Of a DNA stretch of 64,000 bases, positions 1-10,025 are shown one piece after another. The notes under the pieces are model-generated. The model had not been told where the DNA came from. It saw only the letters and a list, made by a program, of their open reading frames with translations, and made no database searches. Position 1 is the stretch's first letter; every line of letters begins with the position of its first letter. Position numbers and translations under genes: made by a program. Source of the stretch: Fagopyrum homotropicum (lineage: Eukaryota > Streptophyta > Magnoliopsida > Caryophyllales > Polygonaceae); NCBI GenBank assembly GCA_033239125.1, contig BSWB01000001.1, positions 136,816,981 through 136,880,980 on the forward strand, in the 5' to 3' direction.

Positions 1-1259
1 AGGAAGAACAAGAAGACCATTCTAAGGGTGATTTTGAGTGATTTTGTAGACTTGGATTGAAGAACTAATTGCAAGGATTGTTAAGAACGTTTTGCATCTT
101 CGTTTTAGAGTTTGTAAGTCTTGCTACAACTTGGATTTGGCTGAGATTTATTGATTTTGCTTACTCATCTTTCATTACTCATCTATGAACACCATGTATG
201 CTTGTTTGATGATTTCGGATCTTGATATGCATATTATTGGCTAGTTTCTTGTGATTTTAGAGTGATGGATTGATGGTTATGGCTTGGGTGATGATAGGAT
301 GGACTTATATGTTAGTTTAGGATGATTTGTATGCACGAAACCCATTTCAGAGACAAAAATCGACCTGTTCTTCATCTAGATCGTCCGATTTTCTGTATGA
401 TCCACCCGATTTTCTTCTCTGTTGCTCTTTAATTGATGAATCTGCATGTTGGAGTCCTTGGTTGTTTAAATCCTAGTGTTTATTAAGCCTAATTTAGCTT
501 AGAATCACCTAATGCTACCAACCTAAGTGAGGGAAGAGATCTACCCGATGATTTCCGATCTTAGATACCTAAGATGATGAATGCTAGGTAGTAGTGAGCC
601 TCATAAGCCGCTATTGGATTGAGTGTGCTAGGATTATTGCTTGAGATTTCCCTATTCCGAGACTTACCCGGTAAGGAGAGGGTTACCCTTAAGTAGTATC
701 TAGTTTGTGTGAAATTCCTTACTCTAACCCCTAGAGACTTACCCGGTAATAGGAGTTTGATGCGGGATTAGTGAAGTGAGAGACCTACCCGGTAATTGCT
801 TCCATTAGCGAAACATTCTTTCCCAACACCGCAGCTTAGTCCTTAGAATCTTTAGAACCTTGAATCCAATGCCATAACCGGAAATCTTGACCTCTAAAAT
901 CTACTTTTCTCTCTTGATCATATCCTTGTGCTTTGTGTTTGCTTGTTCGTTTGCTAGCTTGAGTTGTTAGTTGTTTATCATCTTGCTTGACTTGTGATCT
1001 TTGTTTGATCACCACAAAAACCAACAAAAACATTGTGTTTTCCATTTTCTTTATTCCTCATCTTATCTTAGTCTAGATTCACACTATCTTTGATCATTGC
1101 TTGACTCGATTTCACCTTAGTCTTTGTGTTCGACCTCGGAATACTTACCTTTCTACAAACGTCCCGTACACTGCGGGTTCGCTAGGAGTTAGGATAATTA
1201 TAACGAGTATAAATTTAAGACTTATTGCGTGCACATCACATCTATTCCTAGACGTAACA
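1..1259 (+). mobile_element. LTR family A, copy 1 (3' part)
   Basis: This is the right-hand part of a long terminal repeat whose left end lies before the window. It aligns along its length with the LTR at 59811-63106: both have a run of short units containing GACTTACCCGGTAA, a GTGTTCGACCTC segment and an end in GTAACA or ATAACA. It ends at 1259 and joins directly to reverse transcriptase coding sequence. The two copies are clearly diverged, so the insertion is not recent. No reading frame in it looks like protein. Whether it is solo or the 3' LTR of a longer element cannot be seen. The GTTCGACCTC-type end resembles Tat/Athila-class LTRs, which is an inference. Confidence 0.75.
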
Positions 1260-2429
1260 GGGCGCACCAGTTCTCTTCGTCAGGAAGAAAGACGGGTCAA
1301 TGAGGTTATGTATCGACTACCGGGAGCTGAACAAGGTGACGATCAAGAACAAGTACCATTTGCCCCGTATCGATGATCTTTTGGATCAGCTCCATGGAGC
1401 TTCAGTGTTTTCGAGGATCGATATGAGATCTGGATATCTCAGTTGAGGGTGAGAGAGCATGACGTAGCTAAGACAGCTTTTCGGACCAAATATAGACACT
1501 ACGAGTTTGTAGTGATGCCATTCGGGCTTACGAACGCGCCCGCGGTCTTCATGGAGTTGATGAACAACATCTTCATCGACTTCCTTGACCAGTTTATAGT
1601 TGTCTTCATCGACGATATTGTGGTTTACTCTTGCAGTAAGGAGGAGCATGCAGGACACTTGAGGATTGTTCTTCAGATCTTACAAGATAGAGAGTTGTAC
1701 GTCAAGCTCTCTAAGTGCGAGTTTTGGATGCTTGTGGTAGCATTCCTTGGTCACATTGTTTCAGCTGAAGGGATCAAGGTAGATCCGGCAAAGATCGAGT
1801 CAGTAGCATCTTGGCCGCCACCTAAGAACGTCAAGGAGGTCCGCAGCTTCTTAGGATTGACGGGCTACTACCGGCGTTTTGTAGAGGGCTTTTCTGTTAT
1901 CGCCCGACCGCTCACTTCCTTGTTGCGGAAGTCTACGAGGTTCATATGGTCCGAGACGTTCCTGCAGAGCTTCGAGGAGCTGAAGAAGAGGTTGACCTCT
2001 GCTCCTATTCTAGCTCATCCAGAAGGCATTGAGGATTTCGTGGTTTACAACGACGCTTCCAAGCTGGCCTTGGGATGTGTTCTGATGCAGAGAGGTAAGG
2101 TGATTGCTTACGTGTTTAGACAGCTTAAGATGTACGAGGAGAATTACCCTACCCATGACTTGGAATTGGCTGATGTGGTTCACGCTCTGAAGATTTGGAG
2201 GCATTATCTGTATGAAGCTATGTGTCAGATATTCACCGATCACAAGAGTCTGAAGTACATATTCACTCAGCGGGAGTTGAATAACTGCCAGCGCAGATGG
2301 TTGGAGTTGATCAAGGATTTTGATCTTGAGATCTTATACCACCCGGGGAAGGCTAATATGGTAGTAGATGCCCTTAGTAGGAAGACTCCCCGAGAGACGG
2401 CGATTGCTAGGTTGACAGCTCAGCCATAG
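1260..2429 (+). pseudogene. pol: Chromovirus reverse transcriptase-RNase H, broken
   Basis: This is the Ty3/gypsy reverse transcriptase and RNase H, which copy the element's RNA into DNA. The frame enters just before the conserved CIDYRELNKVT block. It shifts near 1437 at the RSGY segment and is then open from 1443 to 2429. MPFGLTNAPAVF and the active-site box FIDDIVVYS are visible, followed by the LGLTGYYRRF connection. RNase H begins near VVYNDASKLALG (catalytic Asp in YNDAS) and ends in HPGKANMVVDALSR. Gag, protease and the N-terminal part of RT are absent because LTR A replaces them at 1259. It matches the pol at 59600-64000 closely, so the two belong to one family. Confidence 0.92.
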
Positions 2430-3219
2430 TTACAGCGAGATCTTGCGTGGCTAGAGATGGATATCCACTTTCCGGATTCTAACAGCCAATTGTCCACCTT
2501 GGAGATAGTACTGATCTGTTGGCCGAAATCCGACAAAAGCAAGAGAGTTACTCAGCTCTGACACAGATCTGAGACCGGATGTCTCGAGGAGAAGCGTCGC
2601 AGTTTGCAGTTGGTATTGATGGAGTTCTGAGACGTTAGGAGCGTGTTTTGTGTGCCTTCAGATCGAGAGTTGAGACGGAGGATCCTTCAAGAGGCTCATT
2701 CTTCACCTTATTTTGTACACTCTGGTGCGAGTAAGATGTATCAAGATATCAAACGCTCTTTCTGGTGGGGAGGTCTGAAGCCAGACGTAACGAGATATGT
2801 AGCTCAGTGTGCGACCTGTCAGCAGGTCAAGATCGAGCATCACAGACCAGGAGGTGAGCTACACCCACTTCCCGTTCCTCGGTTGAAGTGGGAGGATATC
2901 TCAATGGATTTCGTTACCAGTTTGAGACCGAGTCGTAGTTTTGATGCTATCTGGGTGATAGTAGATCGACTGACGAAGACCACACATTTCATTCCGATCA
3001 AGGAAACATGGCCGGTGAGTTGATTGGTAGAGGAGTTCACGAGACAGATAGTGAGACTTCATGGGGTACCTAGGACCATTGTCTCTCACAGAGACGGAAG
3101 GTTCACTTCGAGGTTCTAGCAGCAAGTTCATGCCGCCCTAGGTACGTGTCTACAGTTTACGACAGCTTATCATCCTCAGAGATGGTTAGTCCGAGCGGAC
3201 CATCCAAACTCTCGAGGAC
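2430..3219 (+). pseudogene. pol: Chromovirus integrase zinc-binding and core region, broken
   Basis: This is the N-terminal half of the integrase, which joins the DNA copy to the chromosome. From 2643 the frame gives an HHCC-type zinc-binding segment ending in CATCQQVK, then the core start WEDISMDFVTSL with the first catalytic Asp and a DAIWVIVDRLTK block. A TGA at about 3021 and further frame breaks from 3023 to 3219 destroy the rest of the DDE core. Residues around VSHRDGRFTSRF (second Asp) remain readable in another frame near 3080-3115. The linker 2430-2642 between RNase H and integrase is also interrupted by stops. Confidence 0.85.
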
Positions 3220-3960
3220 ATGTTGAGAGCCTGCGTGTTAGACTGGGGACAAGTGTGGCTAAATCATCTACCCTTAGTGGAGTTTTCGTACAACAACAGT
3301 TGGCACGCATCGATCAAGATGGCTCCTTATAAGGCTTTATACGGACAGAGATGTAGTACACCGCTATGTTGGGATAAACCTAGTAGTGCTAGCGGAGTAG
3401 CACCTGGGCAGATACACGATAACATGGCTCGTGTAGCAGTGATCCACGAGCGGATGTTAGCAGCACAGAGTCGACAAAAATCCTACGCAGATAAGAGGCG
3501 CAGACCCTTGGAGTTCAGAGTGGGAGATCAGGTTTGGTTAAGAGTATCTCCGACACGAGGCGTCAGACGTTTCGGTGTCAAGGGAAAGCTGAGCCCCAGA
3601 TATATTGGACCGTTTAAGATTCTGGAGCGAGTAGGAGAGGCAGCATACAGACTTGATTTGCCACCGAGACTCGAGGGTGTTCACCCAGTCTTTCATGTGT
3701 CTAAGCTACGGGAGTACATACCGGATCCGAGGCACATCGTCGGTCATGAGGATCTAGTGATCGAGCCAGACCACACATTTGTTGAGCACCCGGTGGTTGT
3801 CTTAGAGCGTAGTACGAGACGCTTGCGTTTAAAGGACATCCCGATGTTAAAGATTCGGTGGTCGATGCGAGGAGCTGATGAGGCAACTTGGGAGACAGAG
3901 GATAGTATTCAGAGGAACTATCCGGAGCTGTACGCTGAACTTGTTGCACCTTTAGCTTAG
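3220..3960 (+). pseudogene. pol: Integrase C-terminus with chromodomain
   Basis: This 246-codon open segment ends the polyprotein. It starts in the integrase core (VEFSYNNSWHASIKMAPYKA), continues through the GPF/Y module (LSPRYIGPFKILERVG, then HPVFHVSKLREY) and finishes with a chromodomain-like tail (LRLKDIPMLKIRWSMRGADE, ATWETED). This tail defines chromoviruses and is thought to steer integration to heterochromatin. The length and tail fit the plant Tekay/Del branch. The stop is at 3958-3960. The segment itself is open, but it is cut off from a functional polyprotein upstream. Confidence 0.9.
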
Positions 3961-4122
3961 GCTGTTATTGGTGTTTCCTTTGTTGCGTTGCTTACGCTTT
4001 TGTGTGACGTTTTGTGTTGCATGCCGAATTGGGAATATATGAGTCAGTTTTGTTTCTGTGTGTTGTTGTGATCGTGAGCTTTTGCAAGTTTCGGGACGAA
4101 ACTTCTTTTTAGGAGGATCTCA
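3961..4122 (+). other. Chromovirus 3' untranslated region and purine tract
   Basis: A non-coding stretch lies between the pol stop and the 3' LTR. It contains TTTCGGGACGAAAC, a common plant chromovirus motif, about 30 bases before the LTR. A short purine-rich run AGGAGGA at 4111-4117, just before the LTR start TGTAAGATCCC, is the probable plus-strand primer (polypurine tract). Confidence 0.7.
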
Positions 4123-4138
4123 TGTAAGATCCCAGGTT

Positions 4139-4206
4139 TTAACTTCACCGCCCCTGCGGTGAAGAGGGTCGCCCATGCGGCCGAGGTGATCCGCCCCTGC
4201 GGATGT
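4139..4206 (+). repeat. Cluster of three GC-rich hairpins in LTR C1
   Basis: Three short stem-loops follow one another: 4143-4164 (arms CTTCACCGC/GCGGTGAAG, loop CCCT), 4167-4182 (arms GGTCGC/GCGGCC with one G-U pair, loop CCAT) and 4189-4204 (arms ATCCGC/GCGGAT, loop CCCT). The inner CCGC/GCGG core and loop are near constant while the outer base pairs change together. A fourth unit is at 4770-4785 and degenerate units lie near 4727 and 4749. Confidence 0.85.
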
Positions 4207-4349
4207 CGACAGCTAGTAACCAATCTTTTCTTCTGTTCTTTTATCTTCCTTCCATAGATAGAATGTCCGATATTCTATCTTATGGGTCGGTTTCATTGTC
4301 TCCTTTCTGAACCCTAGACGCCTTCCCGTCTATCTTTCCAACCCGTTCC

Positions 4350-4357
4350 TATATATT
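4350..4357 (+). promoter_or_regulatory. Probable LTR TATA box
   Basis: TATATATT lies within the LTR and is followed by a CT-rich run (TTCTCTTCTTTCTCTCC) typical of plant transcription starts. The second copy has CTATATCCC at the same place near 55840. No transcript evidence is available. Confidence 0.45.
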
Positions 4358-5090
4358 CTCTTCTTTCTCTCCTTTTTCCCATTTCTTGCTATCATCTTCA
4401 AACCCTTGAGAGCTGCAGCCGTCTCCTTGTTTCCTGCAACTTTGTTGAACGTGTAAGTGCATCTTTTCTAGTTCTTCCTCACGTTCCTAAAGTGCTGCAT
4501 GTCTTCCCTTCTGTTTTGGTTTCTTCCTTGCGTTCTTCTCTTTTCTTCTTCTCCAAGGATCAAGCATGAGCCTTGATTCTTGTGGAGTGTTCCGTTGTTG
4601 ACCCTTCGTTGTTCTCAGGCTCTCTGGAGTGGAGTCTCGACGTGATGGAACCAAAGGCTCGAGCTTTGGTTGCCCCTACCGTGAGATCTGTCGAAGAGAA
4701 GCCCGACAGTAGCTTCTGACGAATATCCGCCCCTGCGCCTCTGTCACAGCCGCCCCCGTGCATCTGTTCAGCCGCCCCTGCGGTTTCTCTGCAGTAACTC
4801 CCGTCTTTGGTGAGTTGCTTCCTTTCTTCCTTTCCTCGTTCCTTCCTTGGTTCCTTATGGTTGTTCCTTGTTCCCTTGAGTTGTTGTAAGACTAAGGTTG
4901 GGCCCTTAGCATGTGTTGATCTCTAAGAGATCGTTGAGACTAGAAGTTATAGACTTCCTAGCAACCGTTTCGTTCTTGATTTGTGTTGCTTGTTCGTACA
5001 GGCTTTCCTTGCTCCTTTCCTAAGGGAAACTGAGCTTTCTTAAGTGTTTTCTAAGTTGTTCGCTGATCTCTTGCGTTACCTTCGTGTAAG

Positions 5091-5539
5091 GTAAGTCCCT
5101 TGGACTTACTTAGCTTCATTTCGCGTATGGATTGAACTGTATTGGCTTGTTTGTGTTGTTTATCATGTTTGTAACGGATAACCGGAATAGGATTCACCCT
5201 TTATAACCTTAATTGGCCCAAGTGTATTATAACCGGGCGGTGACCACTTGTCTAGTTCTCCTGGAAACTAGAATGTTCTCTTGCAACACAGGCCCATAGG
5301 TAATGGATAGTACTGATCTATTCCTATTTGTAGACGGAAGCGGAGGCGAGTTTTGGGAGATTTTCGTGTTACAAAAGAAGTTGAATTAGTAATGGATAAC
5401 CTTAACGAAAGATAATAACCGGTTGTGTGCAAGCATGCTATATGTTTATTTTACCTTATGTGTGTTTGTGCCTTTACGCTCTTGCTTATACCTAGAATGT
5501 TAGCTAACGGTTTATACCGTCGTTGTAGATGTTCCGCAG
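5091..5539 (+). other. Candidate intron inside LTR C1
   Basis: A perfect donor AAG/GTAAGT at 5091 lies in the palindrome GTAAGTCC-CTT-GGACTTAC. A branch-like TTAGCTAAC and acceptor CCGCAG/GTTC occur about 450 bases later, ending at 5539, with an alternative acceptor TTGTAG at 5528. The same signals at the same spacing occur at 56551-57007 and, on the minus strand, at 10337-10793 and 19812-20268. This is an inference from signals only. Confidence 0.4.
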
Positions 5540-5825
5540 GTTCAGGATGTTGCTGAGTGATCCGGATGGTGTGGTCATCCGGGGTTCCGTACATTATAGA
5601 ACGGGATCGGGTTTATGTTCTTTTTGTTGTTTCCCTTTTGTTTTGAACTCGGTTGCTAGTCTTTTCCGCTTGTTTGTTTAAACCTTTGGTTTTATATTGA
5701 GTTTTGTTTTTCTTTCGTATGTGCCTTGTTGTAAGACTCGTTCGGTGTTGGTACTCTGAGTGTCAGGACCCATTGTGCGGTCCTAGCCCGTAGCGCTTCG
5801 AGTTCCCAGAACTTTGGGTGTTACA

Positions 5826-6569
5826 TTATTCCCATTAAAAATTTGTGGTACAAAGTTACTACCCTATAAATTTAGGGTTTTTTAAATTAATTTTACCTTC
5901 CAATTCTGTATATTACAAAGTTGAAAGCAAATAGCTACTAGGAACTAAATTAGTCAAAGTAAAGAGATCCAACCTCACGTGATATAGAGAATTTAGTGCA
6001 ACAAGAGAAGATTCTTGAGACATAATCTTGCTAGCATGCTGAAGAAGCAAACTTCTTAACCAAGGAAGAGCACAAGCTATAGAACAACTCCTCTATAGAA
6101 ATATTGCACCACGACCACGTTAGTAACTTGGATAAAAGATAGTTGAAAGAAAATGATACACTGATTTTATTTATTCTTAGTAGCTGAAGGAGATGAATCA
6201 TCATTATGAGGTGGATTTAAATTAAGAAGCACAAAAACCCGTTCATCTTAAGCAGACGACAATGCAGTGTAGTAATATAGAAATATTTTGTGGCTGACAA
6301 ATGAGAAGTCATAGCACATGTCTATTGGCACTCATGAAGGCAAACTCATATAATCAAACTACATGATAAGTTGAGGATGTATACGAAATAGATTACTCAT
6401 CAAACAAGCTCCTTGACTACAGAATGAACAATAGATAGGAGTGATTTCATGAACTTGAAAATATCAGAACAACTCAAGAGCTACTTGAAATAACAAATCA
6501 CATAACATTAGCAGCATAACTTTGATAGCTACTATAAATTAAAATAGATTAAGCACCTTCTGATCTTGG
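5826..6569. other. Intergenic, no gene seen
   Basis: This is AT-rich sequence between the chromovirus LTR and a small exon-like piece. I see no long reading frame, RNA gene or repeat of note in it. Confidence 0.5.
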
Positions 6570-6697
6570 TTATATAAGCAATCCAGCAATAGTGTCATGT
6601 CGTCCGCATTGCTTGAGCAAAACATGAACAGGAGAGTTTCTTAGCGATAGTTGCTCATTTTCATCCAACTCAACTCCATGAATAGCCCCCTTTTCAT
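6570..6697 (-). pseudogene. Exon-like fragment of an unrecognised gene
   Basis: On the minus strand an AG acceptor after a T-rich stretch (…TATTATAG at 6698-6700) opens a 42-codon frame that runs to a TAA at 6570-6572. It encodes hydrophilic sequence including GVELDENEQLSLRNSPVHVL and LLKQCGRHDTIAGLLI. Its clean acceptor, open frame and terminal stop look like a last exon. The rest of the gene is not visible, because a CACTA transposon begins 75 bases upstream of it. I do not recognise the family. Confidence 0.4.
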
Positions 6698-7599
6698 CTA
6701 TAATATAAAAAACAATATCAACAGTCATGGTGGAACTAAATTAGAACTGTAACGGCAAGAATTCTGCAAATGCATCGGTACAAATACCCCCTCTAGACCT
6801 CGCTTATGTTGGAATGGTTTGAAAGAACCGTGATCAAAGGTATTTTCGGACCACGGTTATATGTATAACCGAGTTTAATTGATTTTATTTTTTTAAAAAA
6901 ATTTGGACCCCGGTTATATAATTTAACCGGGGTATTAAAATTTCGGAACTTGGCTATTTTATCAACCGAGTTGACACAAAGATCCCGGACCCAGTTTTTT
7001 AATAACCGTGGTAACAAAAACCTAATTAAATGCGTCGTCGTCATTCTGCGCTTAGGAAAACAACGCACCCTCTCTACGGTTAGCCCTCAAGCCCCTAACC
7101 TATTGATCGATCGATCGATCCCAACTCTCCTTCGTGTTCAAGGGCGAAATCAATCTCAATCATCCGATGACTGGCAGCGTCGACTGGTGCCAGTGACTGG
7201 AGGCGGCGACTGGAGATTGCGAGCCTCGACCCGATTCTCCACCTTGCGATCGACCTCGACTCTCCAATTGGTGACTGAAGAATTGCAATTCCACTAAAGA
7301 GAGTGTCAGTAAACAAAGCTTCAATGAAATCTTATAATCTTGTGGCAGATATGCTTCAGCATATAATGTTTGTGTATTAGGTTTTCTATTTCTTTCATCT
7401 TATGTTTTTGTAAATTTTTTCAGGTTGATGTTGTAAAGGAACGGTATAATTCACCTGAATCGCTCGGTTTGTTGTCCTTGCTCTCCTTGAGTAGAAATGA
7501 AAAATATTATTCTCCTTTTGAATACCTGTTAAGTTAATTCTTTCGTCGTTGTCCTTGCTTCCGGAGGTTGAGGAGCTTGCGTTTCTCCCGAGCAGATGC

Positions 7600-7790
7600 C
7601 TCAAATCTCTTTGATTGTTGGAGGATTTTGAAGGTGAGGTTGTTGGAGTTCCTGGTTGTGCTGATTGTCTTAAAGCGGTGCAACATGATGTGTTTCAGCT
7701 AATCGTTGATTCGATGCAACGGAGGTTTACTCGTTGGCATGATCTCTTGTACATGATTGTTGACCTTTATCTCAAGGTTAGAGAGTTTTA
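7600..7790 (+). pseudogene. Captured exon-like piece, unknown origin
   Basis: An open stretch within the CACTA element reads EVVGVPGCADCLKAVQHD, then VFQLIVDSMQRRFTRWHDLL and YMIVDLYLK. It is followed directly by a GT (AAG/GTTAGAG). The amino-acid composition and donor-like end suggest an exon picked up from a host gene, but I recognise no family. Upstream sequence 7060-7600 is UTR-like or intron-like, without a convincing frame. Confidence 0.35.
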
Positions 7791-8186
7791 ATTGAGTTTT
7801 TGAATTGTGAATTTGAATGAATTTTTTATTTTCTATGTTGTTTGTGAGAATGAGCAATAACTGTTTGAGAAAATGCTTAGGATTAGCTAATTGTTGATTT
7901 TTTTAAAAATCAAATGAGTATTGTTTTCTGATTTGGAGTGTGAATCCACTGATGATTATGCTTAGAAGCTACTAAAATTTGGAACATTTAGATCAAGAAA
8001 CAACTTTCACTCTGTGAATAGCCATTGTTTGAAGAAAACTGCGAAGTGTTATCTTCTGAAGCCAATCGCATTCTGTTTGACCATATTGGTAACATGATCT
8101 CTAATTCTATCGCATAGGAATGTTATAATTTGGGAATTTGCTATTGCTATATATTTAGACAAAAGACAACTTTCTATTTTCTTTGG

Positions 8187-8368
8187 GTGGACACTAAAGA
8201 TATTCAAGTAGCTCGAGCAAAGTTTTCATCAATGGGAAGTCAAACTATTGTCATAAACCTTCTGAAAGGTAAAGGCCAAGATGCAAAGCATGGTGCTCAG
8301 GTCGAGTACGAGGAAGGCAGACTTAGGTTTCATTTTCACTCATTTGTGTCCTTCTCAGTTTACACAGG
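8187..8368 (+). pseudogene. Captured exon-like piece, unknown origin
   Basis: An open frame reads DTKDIQVARAKFSSMGSQTI, then VINLLKGKGQDAKHGAQVEY and ends in a GT donor-like site (ACAG/GTAAG near 8367). It lies inside the CACTA element and on the same strand as the cellulose synthase fragment. I do not recognise the protein. The sharp exon-like end is the main support. Confidence 0.35.
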
Positions 8369-8876
8369 TAAGATTGTATGACTAGCTCAATTGTATTCTT
8401 GTTTTTTTAACCATTGACTAGATTGTAGAGACATGAGGCCAAGTATGATCGTACAATCTTAAGGGGCAATTAAACTTTTTTTTTCTTTTCTAAAGATTGA
8501 ATTGCACAAAATCCCCATGAACCTTTTTTTGTCTTTTTTATCCCACATGTGACTGTTGTCTTGTAAGTGCCTATTATAGTTCACTCTAGGCTGTCAATGG
8601 TGCACTCCTATGTTTTTCTAGCTGAACTATTTTGTTCTATATAGTGAGGATAAGTTTTACAAAAACAAAAAAGAAGAAAATCATAGAAGAAAAAGTTATA
8701 ATTGAACTAATAGGTTAGCAAGTTGATAATCATCTAGGTCGATGCAACCATAACTTTAAGTTTCAAAATGGAGTGTTTGATGTCGTTGTTTGAAAAATAA
8801 ATTGGATTTAACTCTGCATCAAAACTATTAACACCGAGTATTGTCATAATGTGAAGGTCATCAACTAAGTTACAGG

Positions 8877-9350
8877 TGTAACACCCCGAATTCTCAGAAC
8901 TCGGGACGTTACTGGTTAGGACCTCACAATGGGTCCTGACCTCAGTTTGACAACAATATTACTAGGATCTTGCAACAAGACACAAATAAGAAAAAACGAA
9001 ATTCATAAAAAGTATTTTTAAACGGATGAATGCAACAAAGTCTAACAGCCTATAGTACAAACACTGGAAAAGACTAACTGTCTTTATCAGGAAGAATGAA
9101 ACAACAAGATAACACCCAACCCCACTCTAAGGAATACGGAGACCCGGCTGACCAATACTTCCGGATCACTCAGTTGTTGCTCTAACCTGCGGTAAATCTA
9201 AAAACACAACAAAACAACCATTAGCTAGTTATCTAAATATTAGGAGAATAATAATAGCACACACATAAAAATAATAAACACTCATCATGCTTTCAAACAA
9301 TCCATTTATTATCTTTACTTAGGTGATTCAATCTTACTAATGATACTTTC
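8877..9350 (-). repeat. Truncated 3' LTR of element D1
   Basis: It matches 10026-10500 base for base apart from scattered changes. The match stops at GATACTT near 9350, where the sequence switches to internal DNA. The missing part is the first 2.2 kb of the LTR. Confidence 0.85.
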
Positions 9351-10025
9351 ATGCCCATGTGTGTTTCTGAAGGTATCCGCTTTGTTTGTAACATTGCTTT
9401 ACACTTGAAAGAACCTAGGTGATGTCGCTCCCAATTTGCATAATTGTCGATCATCCAATGCCTTTCCGGAACTACTCTCATGTATAACCTTCATTTGCTT
9501 CCGTTAAGTTGACTCGGGATCCCCTGCTTGCCATGTTCGTTGATGTTGTCCTTAAGTTCTCACTTTTCCGTCTCGACGTTCTTCAACAAGTTCGAAGTAG
9601 TTCGGACGTTCGTTACCCTAATGCTCATAAGCTGAGCGTACTTATCCTTACGTTGAAACTCTTCAAATATACTTAGGCGTCTCCACGGAGTGAGGATCTT
9701 AGTTTATTATCTCCATTAAGGGCATAATATAACTATAATTTCTACTAATCTTCGGCATATATTTATCTATATTACATATCTTTATAATCAAGCTAATAAG
9801 TCTAACGAGAGTAAAAACCTAAAGTCCATACTAAGCATACTGAGATTCGCCGTAGTAGTGGTGGTCAGCCGTACATTCTATTCCCAACCAGATTATGCAT
9901 GCATTTGAAAACCAAAAGTTCTTTTTAAAACTCACATCCCTTTTCGGGTTCTGCTTAAGTACTTATTCGGTCTTTCAGAAGATTTCAAATGTCATTGTTG
10001 CCAACCTAGAGCTCTAATACCATGT
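9351..10025 (-). other. Internal remnant of element D1 with primer-binding site
   Basis: Read on the minus strand, this follows the 5' LTR with a three-base spacer and the primer site TGGTATTAGAGC (10022-10011). That site is one base from the initiator-Met tRNA complement TGGTATCAGAGC seen in the chromovirus at 57302. The next 180 bp align with 57314-57480. Further in, minus-strand frames read FEEFQRKDKYAQLM and, at 9293-9481, WMIDNYANWERHHLGSF. These are not recognised gag sequences, so the internal region may hold a foreign or unusual segment. Confidence 0.6.
10011..10022 (-). promoter_or_regulatory. Primer-binding site (initiator Met tRNA), element D1
   Basis: The minus strand reads TGGTATTAGAGC three bases inside the LTR end. 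It is the usual plant priming site with one substitution. Confidence 0.8.

Larger units (their letters stand above)
4123..5825 (+). mobile_element. Chromovirus 3' LTR (family C, copy 1), 1703 bp
   Basis: It begins TGTAAGATCCC and ends GTGTTACA, and aligns end to end with the 5' LTR at 55590-57298. The 5' end is tightly linked to the upstream pol, so it is the 3' LTR of the element whose left side is off the window. It carries GC-rich hairpins at 4143-4164, 4167-4182, 4189-4204 and 4770-4785, and a TATATATT box at 4350-4357 followed by a CT-rich stretch (likely promoter). It also has further palindromes at 4918, 4940 and 5091, and the tail AGGACC-CATTGTG shared with family D. Target bases after it are TTATT. 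Confidence 0.93.

Noticed and set aside
1101..1376. Open frame of 91 codons crossing the LTR A/pol junction
   Set aside because: It starts in LTR sequence and enters reverse transcriptase out of frame. It is an accident of the junction.
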